Positions 36,427-49,366 of a DNA stretch of 64,000 nucleotides are shown here, in pieces. The stretch is from NCBI RefSeq assembly GCF_042944905.1, contig NZ_CP168496.1, positions 62,001 through 126,000 on the forward strand, in the 5' to 3' direction. Each line of letters starts with the position of its first letter. Positions within the stretch are counted from its first letter, which is position 1. The translations under genes and the position numbers were made by a program. The DNA is from Psychrobacillus sp042944905 (GTDB lineage: Bacteria > Bacillota > Bacilli > Bacillales_A > Planococcaceae). Under the pieces are notes generated by a model. The model searched no databases, had not been told where the DNA came from, and saw nothing but the letters and a program-made list of their open reading frames with translations.

Positions 36427-36542
<116 letters not shown>

Positions 36543-36607
36543 TTGTAATAAATATAAAATGTATAAAATCAAGAGAAGTACAACTTATCAAGATTTTTTA
36601 TAACCCA

Positions 36608-36683
36608 GGAGGATTAGCTCAGCTGGGAGAGCATCTGCCTTACAAGCAGAGGGTCGGCGGTTCGAGCCCGTCATCCTCCACCA
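36608..36683 (+). tRNA. tRNA-Val (TAC)
   Basis: Cloverleaf with anticodon loop CTTACAA (TAC), acceptor GGAGGAT/ATCCTCC, CCA encoded. First of nine tRNAs in the order Val-Thr-Lys-Leu-Gly-Leu-Arg-Pro-Ala, the same as B. subtilis trnJ. Confidence 0.96.
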
Positions 36684-36697
36684 TTTTTTTTGGAATT

Positions 36698-36773
<76 letters not shown>

Positions 36774-36779
36774 CTTTTC

Positions 36780-36852
36780 GAGCCATTAGCTCAGTTGGTA
36801 GAGCATCTGACTTTTAATCAGAGGGTCGTAGGTTCGAATCCTACATGGCTCA
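36780..36852 (+). tRNA. tRNA-Lys (TTT)
   Basis: Anticodon loop CTTTTAA (TTT); acceptor GAGCCAT/ATGGCTC. The discriminator A is followed by TCA, so the CCA end is not encoded, unlike the other eight tRNAs of this cluster. Confidence 0.96.
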
Positions 36853-36876
36853 TCACTTTTTCAGTGAATTATGTAT

Positions 36877-36961
36877 GCGGGTGTGGCGGAACTGGCAGAC
36901 GCACTAGACTTAGGATCTAGCGCCGCAAGGCGTGGGGGTTCGACTCCCTTCACCCGCACCA
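36877..36961 (+). tRNA. tRNA-Leu (TAG)
   Basis: Class II tRNA with a long variable arm (CGCCGCAAGGCGT); anticodon loop CTTAGGA (TAG); CCA encoded. Confidence 0.96.
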
Positions 36962-36978
36962 TTAAATTTAATAACCGA

Positions 36979-37053
36979 GCGGAAGTAGTTCAGTGGTAGA
37001 ACACCACCTTGCCAAGGTGGGGGTCGCGAGTTCGAACCTCGTCTTCCGCTCCA
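36979..37053 (+). tRNA. tRNA-Gly (GCC)
   Basis: Anticodon loop TTGCCAA (GCC); acceptor GCGGAAG/CTTCCGC; CCA encoded. Confidence 0.96.
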
Positions 37054-37068
37054 TAGATTCATTTAAGT

Positions 37069-37157
37069 GCCGGGGTGGCGGAACTGGCAGACGCACAGGA
37101 CTTAAAATCCTGCGGTAGGTGACTACCGTACCGGTTCGATTCCGGTCCTCGGCACCA
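37069..37157 (+). tRNA. tRNA-Leu (TAA)
   Basis: Class II tRNA with variable arm CGGTAGGTGACTACCG; anticodon loop CTTAAAA (TAA); CCA encoded. Confidence 0.96.
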
Positions 37158-37175
37158 CTTTTATGTAAGAAATAT

Positions 37176-37252
37176 GCGCTCGTAGCTCAATTGGATAGAG
37201 CACTTGACTACGAATCAAGAGGTTGCAGGTTCAAGTCCTGCCGAGCGCACCA
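37176..37252 (+). tRNA. tRNA-Arg (ACG)
   Basis: Anticodon loop CTACGAA (ACG, normally edited to ICG); acceptor GCGCTCG/CGAGCGC; CCA encoded. Confidence 0.96.
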
Positions 37253-37259
37253 TTTATGA

Positions 37260-37336
37260 CGGGAAGTAGCTCAGCTTGGTAGAGCACTTGGTTTGGGACC
37301 AAGGGGTCGCAGGTTCGAATCCTGTCTTCCCGACCA
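37260..37336 (+). tRNA. tRNA-Pro (TGG)
   Basis: Anticodon loop TTTGGGA (TGG); acceptor CGGGAAG/CTTCCCG; CCA encoded. Confidence 0.96.
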
Positions 37337-37352
37337 GTTATTAATTATATTC

Positions 37353-37428
37353 GGGGCCTTAGCTCAGCTGGGAGAGCGCCTGCCTTGCACGCAGGAGGTC
37401 AGCGGTTCGATCCCGCTAGGCTCCACCA
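37353..37428 (+). tRNA. tRNA-Ala (TGC), cluster copy
   Basis: Anticodon loop CTTGCAC (TGC); acceptor GGGGCCT/AGGCTCC; CCA encoded. Identical in sequence to the tRNA-Ala in the second 16S-23S spacer (39313-39388). Confidence 0.96.
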
Positions 37429-37565
37429 TGAACATTGAAAACTGAACATGCAAAACGTTAAGACATACAGCTTGAGAGACTAACTTCGGTTAGCTTGATA
37501 GCAAAACAATTTGGACATCATTTAATGATGATGCCAGCAAAACAAAATGAGCTTTTTAAGTTCTC
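37429..37565 (+). other. Leader of the second 16S gene (no promoter)
   Basis: 137 bp nearly matching the first leader (31452-31589), with the same TTCG hairpin and the second stem. No -35/-10 pair is visible, so the second operon appears to be read from upstream. Confidence 0.75.
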
Positions 37566-39126
<1,561 letters not shown>

Positions 39127-39218
39127 ATAATATCGGAATACAGATTTTTATCTGTATCTTAACGTTTTGCAGTTCAGTTTTGAATGTTCATGTATATTAA
39201 TATATGAAAATTCAAAGA

Positions 39219-39295
<77 letters not shown>

Positions 39296-39312
39296 TACCT
39301 TTTTTGATTTTC

Positions 39313-39388
39313 GGGGCCTTAGCTCAGCTGGGAGAGCGCCTGCCTTGCACGCAGGAGGTCAGCGGTTCGATCCCGCTAGGCTCCACCA
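39313..39388 (+). tRNA. tRNA-Ala (TGC), in 16S-23S spacer
   Basis: Anticodon loop CTTGCAC (TGC); acceptor GGGGCCT/AGGCTCC; CCA encoded. Duplicate of the tRNA-Ala at 37353-37428. Confidence 0.96.
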
Positions 39389-39546
39389 AATATTTATTTA
39401 AACTTGTTCTTTGAAAACTGGATAAAATGACATTGAAAGAAACAAATTCAAGAAATTCAATTTGTGATCACTTTTGTGATTATATTTTGCGTAGTATTTT
39501 TAACTACTATTTTTCAGGGTTTCAATTTTAATTGGAAGCCGAATTA

Positions 39547-42473
<2,927 letters not shown>

Positions 42474-42532
42474 AATAGAATTTGTATATTTCAATGTCTT
42501 TTATCCAGTTTTGAGTGAACAAGCACTCATTG

Positions 42533-42648
<116 letters not shown>

Positions 42649-42654
42649 ACTATG

Positions 42655-42691
42655 AAAAGTCGTTACCGAGTAATCGGTAACGACTTTTTTT
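42655..42691 (+). terminator. Strong terminator after the tandem rRNA operons
   Basis: AAAAGTCGTTACCGA and TCGGTAACGACTTTT form a perfect stem with a GTAA loop, then T residues. The only clear terminator in the 31.3-42.7 kb rRNA/tRNA unit. Confidence 0.95.
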
Positions 42692-43235
42692 GATACGTAC
42701 AATTCAAAGGGATCTAGTATTTAGCTTCATTCAATATTACATAGCAACTAACTTTGAACTTTTTTCTGTATTAGAGTTGTTTTATAAATTGAATAACCTA
42801 TCTCACATAGAGATAACCCTTTATTATGAGATTTGGTCTCGATTGTTAAGGAATTGGTCTCGCTTCGAGTAAAAATGGTCTCGAGTTTGACTGAATTAGT
42901 CTCGGGTAAAGCATAATTGGTCTCGAAGAACCATTTTGTAACTGATTATGGATATTAATTCAAAGTGATTTTCTAAACCTGGATTGCATTTTAAAAAAAT
43001 AGTCTGCTTTACATATAAAGGATTAGAAATTGGGTACCTATGTTGTACAAAATCAGTCTGGAGTGTAGCCAACTTAACCAAATTTCCGTTTAAATAAGCA
43101 ATACTTCGATCCATTTCTATTCATTTTACAACAAGTCTTATCTTAAACTAACTGATCATATATTGATTTCACTTGCTGAATTGTTTACAAACATCCACAA
43201 TATGAATTATCAATGCAAAAAAAAGGAGGGTGACT
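42692..43235 (+). other. Intergenic region after rRNA operons
   Basis: About 540 bp with no convincing gene. It contains a five-unit 21-bp-period repeat (42832-42936) and AT-rich sequence up to the response-regulator ribosome site. Confidence 0.6.
42832..42936. repeat. Degenerate 21-bp-period tandem repeat, GGTCTCG sub-family, locus 3
   Basis: Five units starting at 42832, 42853, 42874, 42895 and 42916, each beginning with a version of ATTGGTCTCG followed by 11 variable bases. The period is exact. Same consensus as locus 1 (2510-2614). The minus strand reads Arg-Asp-Gln/Asn-type heptads in one frame. Confidence 0.8.
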
Positions 43236-43913
43236 ATGGTTGTAATATTAGCAGTAGATGATGATGTACATACATTAGATTTGATATCTATTTACTTATC
43301 GCAGACAGGATATCATGTCATTAAAGCAACGAATGGAAAAGAAGGCTTATCCTTAATTGAAAAAGAAATTCCTGATTTAGCAATAGTCGATGTAATGATG
43401 CCGGAAATGGATGGCTTAACATTAACCAAACTCATCCGCGAGCAGTATGACTTTCCTGTATTATTATTAACTGCGAAAGGACAATTAGAAGATAAAGAAA
43501 AAGGCTATTTAGCGGGATCTGACGATTATTTAGTAAAACCATTTGAGCCAAAAGAATTGTTATTTCGTATTCGAGCAATACTTAGAAGATATGACAAAAC
43601 AAGTGATGCCAACATTCAAGTGGCAAACATGTTAATTAATCGAAAGAGTTTTGATGTTCAAATTGGAGAGGAACTATTAGTTCTGCCTTTAAAAGAATTT
43701 GAGTTACTTTCGAAACTAGCATCCAAGCCAAATCAAGTATTTACCCGGGAACAATTGATAGAAGCAGTTTGGGGAATTGATTTCGAAGGAGATGAACAAA
43801 CATTAAGTGTACATATTAAACGGATACGGGAACGATTATTGAAAATAAAAGCCGATGTACAAATTATAACCGTTCGCGGAATCGGATATAAATTAGAAGG
43901 AACCCGTGTATGA
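43236..43913 (+). CDS. OmpR/PhoB-family response regulator
   Basis: A 225-residue DNA-binding regulator: receiver domain (1-115; acidic pocket D8-D9, phospho-acceptor D52, K102-type Lys in YLVKPFEP) and a winged-helix domain (~130-222; LLVLPLKEFELLSKLA, VHIKRIRERL, TVRGIGYKLE). ATG 43236 lies 5 bp after AAAGGAGGG; the GTG at 43230 is inside that site. It overlaps the histidine-kinase gene by 4 bp. Target genes are unknown; no transporter is encoded directly next to the pair. Confidence 0.93.
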   Translation: MVVILAVDDDVHTLDLISIYLSQTGYHVIKATNGKEGLSLIEKEIPDLAIVDVMMPEMDGLTLTKLIREQYDFPVLLLTAKGQLEDKEKGYLAGSDDYLVKPFEPKELLFRIRAILRRYDKTSDANIQVANMLINRKSFDVQIGEELLVLPLKEFELLSKLASKPNQVFTREQLIEAVWGIDFEGDEQTLSVHIKRIRERLLKIKADVQIITVRGIGYKLEGTRV

Positions 43914-45289
43914 AAACTTTATATAGCAAATTCTTATGGATGACGCTACTCATTATGTTCACCAGTGGGACAATCGGATTTATGATTGTAAATACGTTTT
44001 ATCATCAAAATTTAAAGGAAACAAATGATGCAAAAAATGTATTAGTTGCGGAATCAATTGTACAACTCATTGAATCATCTCATTTAAAGAACTTAGAGCC
44101 ACTTCTACAAATGATTGGCGACACGGGGTATCAAATATATATTGTAAGTGAAGAGGGCAGGGAGAGCTCTTTTGGTGGCGATTTTCGAGTTAAGACTATT
44201 AGTGATTCTGTGGTAGATAGAGTTTTGAATGGGGAAACGTATCACGGGATGCGTGAGTTTCCGAAAGAAACGTTTATAACGGGATATTTTTCAAATGAGT
44301 TAACGAATACGGTGGGTGTGCCATTCACATTTGATCATAAAAAGTATGCGCTTTTTCAAAGACCTAATATTAAGTTTCTATTTAATGAAATCCATTTACT
44401 ATTAGGAGGCCTTGCTGGAGCAATGATTGTTATTAGTGTGATCGCAATGTTAATCGTGGCGAAGAAAATGATTGACCCATTAACCAAATTAACGATTGCG
44501 ACAAATAAAATTGCAAATGAAGACTTCCAAGTACCGATACCAGTCTATCAGCGCGATGAAATTGGCCAATTAGCAGATAGCTTCCGAAATATGGCTAAGC
44601 AATTAGAAGCTAGTGATCGCTATAAAAAAGAATTTATCTCCAGAGTGTCGCATGACTTTCAAACACCTTTGTTAAATATACAGGGCTATGCTACGTTACT
44701 TGAAAGCCAGGAATTAAATGAAGAAGAACATTTAAAATACACAACGATCATTCAAAAAGAATCAAAGCGTTTATCTAGTGTTATGAAGCAATTGTTAGTA
44801 CTTACTTCCTTTGATCAAGCTAATAATCGCACCAAAAAAGAGATTTACTACCTAGACGAACAGTTAAAACAAGTTATGCAGAAGTTTAGATGGTTAGTGG
44901 ATGAAAAAGATATTTCGATCCAGTTGCAACTAAAAAAGGTAGAAGTACTCGGCGATAGAGAGATGTTAGAGTACGTTTGGGAAAATCTCCTTTCTAATGC
45001 GATCAAATACAATTATTCCCCTGGTGAAATACAAGTTTCACTGACAGAAACGGAGGAGTATGTGCTTGTTACTATACAAGATACTGGAATTGGAAACTCA
45101 AATACAAATTATGAGCAATGGACAGAACGTTTTTATCGTGAGGATACTGCACGTTCCACACAAATCGAGGGAAGTGGACTCGGCCTTGCAATTGTAAAAG
45201 AAGTGGTTCAATCACATAATGGCATACTATCATTTGAAAGTGTAGAACCCCATGGAACAAAAGTTACTATCCAACTAAATAAGCAGTAA
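43910..45289 (+). CDS. Sensor histidine kinase partnered with the upstream regulator
   Basis: A membrane kinase of 459 residues: first membrane segment ~8-28, extracytoplasmic sensor ~30-160, second segment ~163-183, HAMP (~185-235), HisKA with His248 (SRVSHDFQTPL), and HATPase with the N box WENLLSNAIKYN, G1 DTGIGNSN and G2 GSGLGLAIVKEV. The residues after the His are DFQ rather than the more usual ELR/ELK, a variant also seen in other Firmicute kinases. The signal sensed is not predictable. Overlaps the regulator by 4 bp. Confidence 0.92.
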   Translation: MKTLYSKFLWMTLLIMFTSGTIGFMIVNTFYHQNLKETNDAKNVLVAESIVQLIESSHLKNLEPLLQMIGDTGYQIYIVSEEGRESSFGGDFRVKTISDSVVDRVLNGETYHGMREFPKETFITGYFSNELTNTVGVPFTFDHKKYALFQRPNIKFLFNEIHLLLGGLAGAMIVISVIAMLIVAKKMIDPLTKLTIATNKIANEDFQVPIPVYQRDEIGQLADSFRNMAKQLEASDRYKKEFISRVSHDFQTPLLNIQGYATLLESQELNEEEHLKYTTIIQKESKRLSSVMKQLLVLTSFDQANNRTKKEIYYLDEQLKQVMQKFRWLVDEKDISIQLQLKKVEVLGDREMLEYVWENLLSNAIKYNYSPGEIQVSLTETEEYVLVTIQDTGIGNSNTNYEQWTERFYREDTARSTQIEGSGLGLAIVKEVVQSHNGILSFESVEPHGTKVTIQLNKQ

Positions 45290-45349
45290 TTACTGTTCAT
45301 TTTTAACTCATATAGTTTCCCTTATTAGGAAATACAATAGGGAAACAAA

Positions 45350-45460
45350 ATGAAGAACAAGCGTACACGGGCGTTCTTTATAGTTAGTTTGCTTATTATT
45401 TTAGGATTAACTTCGATCGTTACTAGCGTTATTAAAAATTACAAGCAAAAAATAGATTGA
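45350..45460 (+). CDS. Possible 36-residue single-span membrane protein
   Basis: A short frame starting ATG 45350 with basic MKNKRTRAF, a hydrophobic span of about 17 residues (residues 9-26), and the polar tail KNYKQKIDstop. It follows the kinase gene by 60 bp on the same strand and precedes a terminator, so it could be the third gene of that operon. The ribosome site (AATAGGGA) is weak. Not assigned to any family; coding status is uncertain. Confidence 0.4.
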   Translation: MKNKRTRAFFIVSLLIILGLTSIVTSVIKNYKQKID

Positions 45461-45523
45461 ATTTAAAAGCAACAACAATGGAATTTACGATTTATACGAG
45501 TTGAAAAAGAGTAGAATTAAAAA

Positions 45524-45562
45524 TGCTGAGGGCAGGTATTAAATGTCCTCAGTTTTAATTTT
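45524..45562 (+). terminator. Terminator after the two-component system
   Basis: CTGAGGGCA pairs with TGTCCTCAG (45526-45552, one wobble), followed by TTTTAATTTTG. Confidence 0.7.
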
Positions 45563-45633
45563 GTTGAAAAACTTTGTGATAAAGTAAATCTATAGATAGT
45601 TTCAATTTGAAAGTTGAGTGAGGGTGAAACAGA

Positions 45634-46533
45634 ATGGAAGAAAATCGTATCCGGTTGGACGGAGGATTTCATAATGATATATTTCATCTTGAGGAAGAGG
45701 GAAGAGTAGTTAGAATTTCTGATAAGAAGAAGACAAAAGAAATGATTTTGCAGGAAATCGAATGGATGAATTTTTTACATGAACATGGAGTTGCTATGTC
45801 GAAGCCAGAAATGACTATAGGGTATGAAGATGGAAGAGTAAAAACGTATTTTGAATTTATTAAGGGGGATGAAATGGATGTTACCAACGAACTTCATTGG
45901 AATGTAAAGACATTTGAACTGTGGGGAAGAGTATTAGGAAGGATGCATGAGCTATCCAAACAATATAGGGTTGAAGAAATAAGTCGACCTGTATGGACAG
46001 TTGAAAATCCAGATGTATTTGATATAGGAGGGGGTTTACTTCCTTGGGTAAAGGAGGAATACGATAGATTGATGCAGATCCTATGTACATACAAAATTAC
46101 GCCAGATACATTTGGTTTAATTCATAATGATTTTCATCAAGGCAACTTAATCATTTCGAACGAAGGCACCCTAAATACAATTGACTTCGATGAATGTTCC
46201 TATAATTGGTATGCCCAAGATATCGCGGTATCTTTCTATCATGCATACTGGCAACATCATTCTTACAATGGTAATACAGATAGTTTCACTCATATATTTA
46301 TGAATCATTTCTTTGCGGGTTATCAATCAGAAAATGTACTTCATGAGGATATGATTGAACAAATTCCTATTTTCCTGAAATTAAGAGAGATTTTTTTGTA
46401 TCAATTATTTATGCGTAAGTGGCATATGAACAATTTAGAAGGATGGCAAATATATACATTAAAAGAACTGGAGGAAAAAATTAAGAACCAAATTCCATAC
46501 GCAGGTATTACGGATTTTTCTATTTATGTATAA
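45634..46533 (+). CDS. APH-family phosphotransferase (kinase-like)
   Basis: A 299-residue protein of the aminoglycoside-phosphotransferase/choline-kinase fold. Features are an N-terminal nucleotide-binding lobe, the catalytic loop HNDFHQGN (His164-Asn171, Asp166 catalytic) and metal-binding DFDE around 188. The family includes antibiotic kinases but also many small-molecule kinases (homoserine, choline, methylthioribose); the substrate cannot be told from sequence and drug resistance should not be assumed. ATG 45634 follows GAGGGTGA. Alone on its transcript. Confidence 0.82.
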   Translation: MEENRIRLDGGFHNDIFHLEEEGRVVRISDKKKTKEMILQEIEWMNFLHEHGVAMSKPEMTIGYEDGRVKTYFEFIKGDEMDVTNELHWNVKTFELWGRVLGRMHELSKQYRVEEISRPVWTVENPDVFDIGGGLLPWVKEEYDRLMQILCTYKITPDTFGLIHNDFHQGNLIISNEGTLNTIDFDECSYNWYAQDIAVSFYHAYWQHHSYNGNTDSFTHIFMNHFFAGYQSENVLHEDMIEQIPIFLKLREIFLYQLFMRKWHMNNLEGWQIYTLKELEEKIKNQIPYAGITDFSIYV

Positions 46534-46565
46534 ACGACTTCAAAAGAGGTGAAAATCTTTAAGCA

Positions 46566-46607
46566 AAAAGACAAGAAGAGTCTAATTTTGACCATTCTTG
46601 TCTGTTT
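46566..46607. terminator. Convergent bidirectional terminator
   Basis: AGACAAGAA (46569-46577) pairs with TTCTTGTCT (46595-46603). T runs lie on both sides, serving the phosphotransferase gene (+) and the EamA gene (-). Confidence 0.75.
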
Positions 46608-46611
46608 TAGT

Positions 46612-47520
46612 TTATTTACCTAGGGTTGTTTGTCGTTTTTTACTTTTCGAAATACTAGCAAGTGTGGGTATACACATACCCAGTAAAATGACGACTATAC
46701 CAACAATTTGTAACCCGGAAAGTGCCTCACTTAACACGATAACCGAAACAATAACAGCTACAGGTAATTCCATTGCACTTAAAATGGATGACATAGCGCC
46801 TCCCACTTTTGGTACAGCAATGACGAAAAAGTAAATGGGAACGATAATGCCTAGTAAACCAAGAGCTAACCCGTAAAAGAAAAGTGGTTCCATAAACAAT
46901 TTTCCATTCCATACAATTTCAGGTGTTTGGAAGATAGCAATCATTACCGCAGCGATAAAAGAAACAAATAGTAGACGAGTCGTCGTATTCATTCCTTCCA
47001 CTTGCTTCGTATTGACATTCATATTAAAAGAGAATGAAACCGCAGCAGCAAACCCATATACCCAGCCTCTCCAGTCAATACCGCTCAAATCGACATCAAG
47101 AACACCAGCAGCTAAAATGGTTCCGATAAATAAAATAATGAGTGAAATAACTTCTGGTCTTTTTGGCAACCGTTTTCTTAAAATGCAATCGATTAGCGTA
47201 CCAACCCATGTAAATTGAAATAACATAACAACTGCTAGAGAAGCTGGTAAGTAGATAAGTGCTTGTCCATATACAATTCCTGTCGTAGCAGTAAAAATAC
47301 CAGCTAATAAAATAATTTTAAATCCACCGTGTAAACGGGGAAGCTTTCGTTGTGTTAACAAATAGATAACTAATGCTAAAAGAAAACCCATAATATATTG
47401 ACTCGCAATTGCTTCTGAAGCTGTATAGCCATCCCTAATTGCAAGCTTCACCATCGTCGATAAAGTCCCATAACAGCTGGCTGCAAAAACAACCATAAGG
47501 GGATAAATCCATAATTTCAT
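46612..47520 (-). CDS. EamA-family (DMT superfamily) transporter
   Basis: A ten-helix membrane protein of 302 residues with two EamA repeats (SMVKLAIRDGYTASEAIASQ in the first, GGAMSSILSAMELPVAVIVSVI in the second). DMT-family members export amino acids, purines or other metabolites; the substrate is unknown. Start 47520 has AAAGGAGAA upstream and lies 12 bp after the acetyltransferase gene, so the two form one operon. Ends at a convergent terminator. Confidence 0.88.
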   Translation of the reverse strand: MKLWIYPLMVVFAASCYGTLSTMVKLAIRDGYTASEAIASQYIMGFLLALVIYLLTQRKLPRLHGGFKIILLAGIFTATTGIVYGQALIYLPASLAVVMLFQFTWVGTLIDCILRKRLPKRPEVISLIILFIGTILAAGVLDVDLSGIDWRGWVYGFAAAVSFSFNMNVNTKQVEGMNTTTRLLFVSFIAAVMIAIFQTPEIVWNGKLFMEPLFFYGLALGLLGIIVPIYFFVIAVPKVGGAMSSILSAMELPVAVIVSVIVLSEALSGLQIVGIVVILLGMCIPTLASISKSKKRQTTLGK

Positions 47521-47532
47521 AAAAATTCTCCT

Positions 47533-48105
47533 TTAATTGGCGTCAACCGTCTTCACCATATGATGAAAGGTCTGACCAATAATTGTCCAAGGACATACAG
47601 TAACAAATTCTAGCCGATTATACAAGCGAATTGCGGATTCTTTTTCCGTCTCAACATTTAAAGAAAGGTTTCCACCACCAACTTTTTTAACTAGGTTTTC
47701 TGCATATGTTAAAAGCTTTGTACCAATACCATGTCCGCGATATGTAGGATCTACTACTACCGTATCTATATACCATTCTCCAGGTAATGTTTCAGGATCT
47801 ATTTTAATGGGAGCTCCTTTTTTATTCGAAAGATATGCCTCTAAATTTGCATCTAGTGTAACCACTTGCTCTGCAGAATAAAACACAAGGACTCCTGCAA
47901 CTTTCCCTTCCATTTCTGCTATATATGAATGTAGATAGGAATGCCGATTGTCTGTCCGAGTAAATAATTGCACGAACTCTTTCGTTATTTCTACTTCTTC
48001 TGTTTCGCCTGTCATTTGCATTGAGATGTCTCCAATTGCTTCCATAATAAGTGGAACAGCTTCGAGTGCATCTTCTTTACGTGCATTTCTAATTAATATG
48101 TCCAT
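47533..48105 (-). CDS. GNAT-family N-acetyltransferase
   Basis: A 190-residue acetyl-CoA-dependent acetyltransferase. The core is VDPTYRGHGIGTKLLTYAENL (acetyl-CoA-binding R/Q-x-x-G-x-G/A motif, ~118-130) followed by the LSLNVETEKESAIRLYNRLEF motif B. Acceptor unknown. GGAAGGTGA precedes the ATG at 48105. Cotranscribed with the EamA exporter; a modify-and-export pairing is possible but unproven. Confidence 0.88.
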   Translation of the reverse strand: MDILIRNARKEDALEAVPLIMEAIGDISMQMTGETEEVEITKEFVQLFTRTDNRHSYLHSYIAEMEGKVAGVLVFYSAEQVVTLDANLEAYLSNKKGAPIKIDPETLPGEWYIDTVVVDPTYRGHGIGTKLLTYAENLVKKVGGGNLSLNVETEKESAIRLYNRLEFVTVCPWTIIGQTFHHMVKTVDAN

Positions 48106-48269
48106 TTTTATTCACCTTCCAACGCTCTATTATAACATATCGTGTAAATACTATTTATGTTGCCTATAAAAGTTGCTTAAATCCCCTTTTATAAATTATT
48201 TTATTTTTTTGAACTTTTTCTGTTCTATATGTAGTAGAATAGTGTTAACTAAACAAAGGGGGAATTACC

Positions 48270-48467
48270 ATGAATTTTGAATCTATACCGTGGATGCTTG
48301 TACTACCGCTTGCAATTATTGAACTTATCATAATGATTGTTGCTATTGTCGACCTAATCCGTGTAAAGAGTACGAATGGACCCAAGTGGTTGTGGGCGAT
48401 TATTATTATTTTGACGAATATAATTGGATCAATTATATACTTCATTTTTGGGAGAAGAAATGAATGA
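48270..48467 (+). CDS. yxlE: Small membrane protein with PLD-nuclease N-terminal domain (YxlE-like)
   Basis: A 65-residue protein with two membrane helices (~8-28 and ~40-59) and the PLDc_N signature: IPWMLVLPLAIIELI, VDLIRVKSTNGPKWLWAIIII, GSIIYFIFGRR. It overlaps the ABC ATPase gene by 4 bp. In B. subtilis, YxlE lies before YxlF-YxlG in the sigY operon; the same three-gene set is present here without a recognisable sigY. GGGGGAATT precedes the ATG. Confidence 0.82.
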   Translation: MNFESIPWMLVLPLAIIELIIMIVAIVDLIRVKSTNGPKWLWAIIIILTNIIGSIIYFIFGRRNE

Positions 48468-49366
48468 AAACATTACTTCATATGCAAGGACTAACAAAAG
48501 AATATGGAAATGAAAAAGCAGTAGATAACATAACTTTTTCGTTAAATAAAAACACGGCAACTGCATTAATCGGACCAAATGGGGCAGGAAAAACAACTAC
48601 TTTGTCTATGCTTGCCGGATTGCTAAAGCAAACGAATGGATCAATCGTAATGGACGGAGAAATTATAGGGGATATCCGAAGAGAAATTGGATTTTTGCCA
48701 CAATATCCTCAGTTTTATTCATGGTTAACGGCACTTGAATTTATTGAAATGACTGCCAAGTTAAGTGGGATAGATCCTAAAATTGCGAAACTAGAAGCGG
48801 AAAAGACGCTTGAATTTGTTGGTCTTGGAGATGCAAAAAAGAAAAAGACGGGTACATTTTCCGGGGGAATGAAACAACGATTAGGTTTAGCGCAAGCAAT
48901 CGTTCATAAACCTTCATTACTTCTATTGGATGAACCAGTGTCTGCTTTAGATCCAATTGGAAGACGCGAAATTATGAATTTGCTAAAAGAATTGCAGACA
49001 ACGACGACTATTTTGTATTCGACCCATATTTTAAATGACGCAGAAGAAATGACCGACCAATTATTATTTTTACGAAAGGGAAAGTTAGTCGAACAAGGTT
49101 CTATGCGAGAAGTTCTCGAAAAATATGCCAATCCTTTGTACAAAGTTTTCTTCTTGGATAGTGAAGAAGCGGCGCAATTTGTAAAAACCGCCCCATGGCC
49201 GACTTGGCAGGAAGGAGCAGTTGCTTTTATTCCTATTGAAAATGCAAAACCTCCGATGAATGAAATATTGTATATGCTTGCAGACAGTAGTTTAATTTTA
49301 TCGAAGGTGGAGCGGGCAACGGCTAGTCTAGAAGAAATTTTTTTACAGGTGGTGAATAAAGGATGA
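48464..49366 (+). CDS. yxlF: ABC transporter ATP-binding protein (YxlF-like)
   Basis: A 300-residue ABC-2-type exporter ATPase. Walker A GPNGAGKTT (~38-46), signature FSGGMKQRLGLAQAI, Walker B LLLLDEPVSALDP, H-loop STHILND. The ~80-residue C-terminal extension is typical of drug/peptide-export ATPases. It overlaps both neighbours by 4 bp, so the trio is one operon. Substrate unknown. Confidence 0.9.
   Translation: MKTLLHMQGLTKEYGNEKAVDNITFSLNKNTATALIGPNGAGKTTTLSMLAGLLKQTNGSIVMDGEIIGDIRREIGFLPQYPQFYSWLTALEFIEMTAKLSGIDPKIAKLEAEKTLEFVGLGDAKKKKTGTFSGGMKQRLGLAQAIVHKPSLLLLDEPVSALDPIGRREIMNLLKELQTTTTILYSTHILNDAEEMTDQLLFLRKGKLVEQGSMREVLEKYANPLYKVFFLDSEEAAQFVKTAPWPTWQEGAVAFIPIENAKPPMNEILYMLADSSLILSKVERATASLEEIFLQVVNKG

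Noticed and set aside
45634..46533. Aminoglycoside-resistance gene
   Set aside because: Only the general APH fold and HNDFHQGN motif are visible; most chromosomal members act on metabolites, so a resistance call is not supported.
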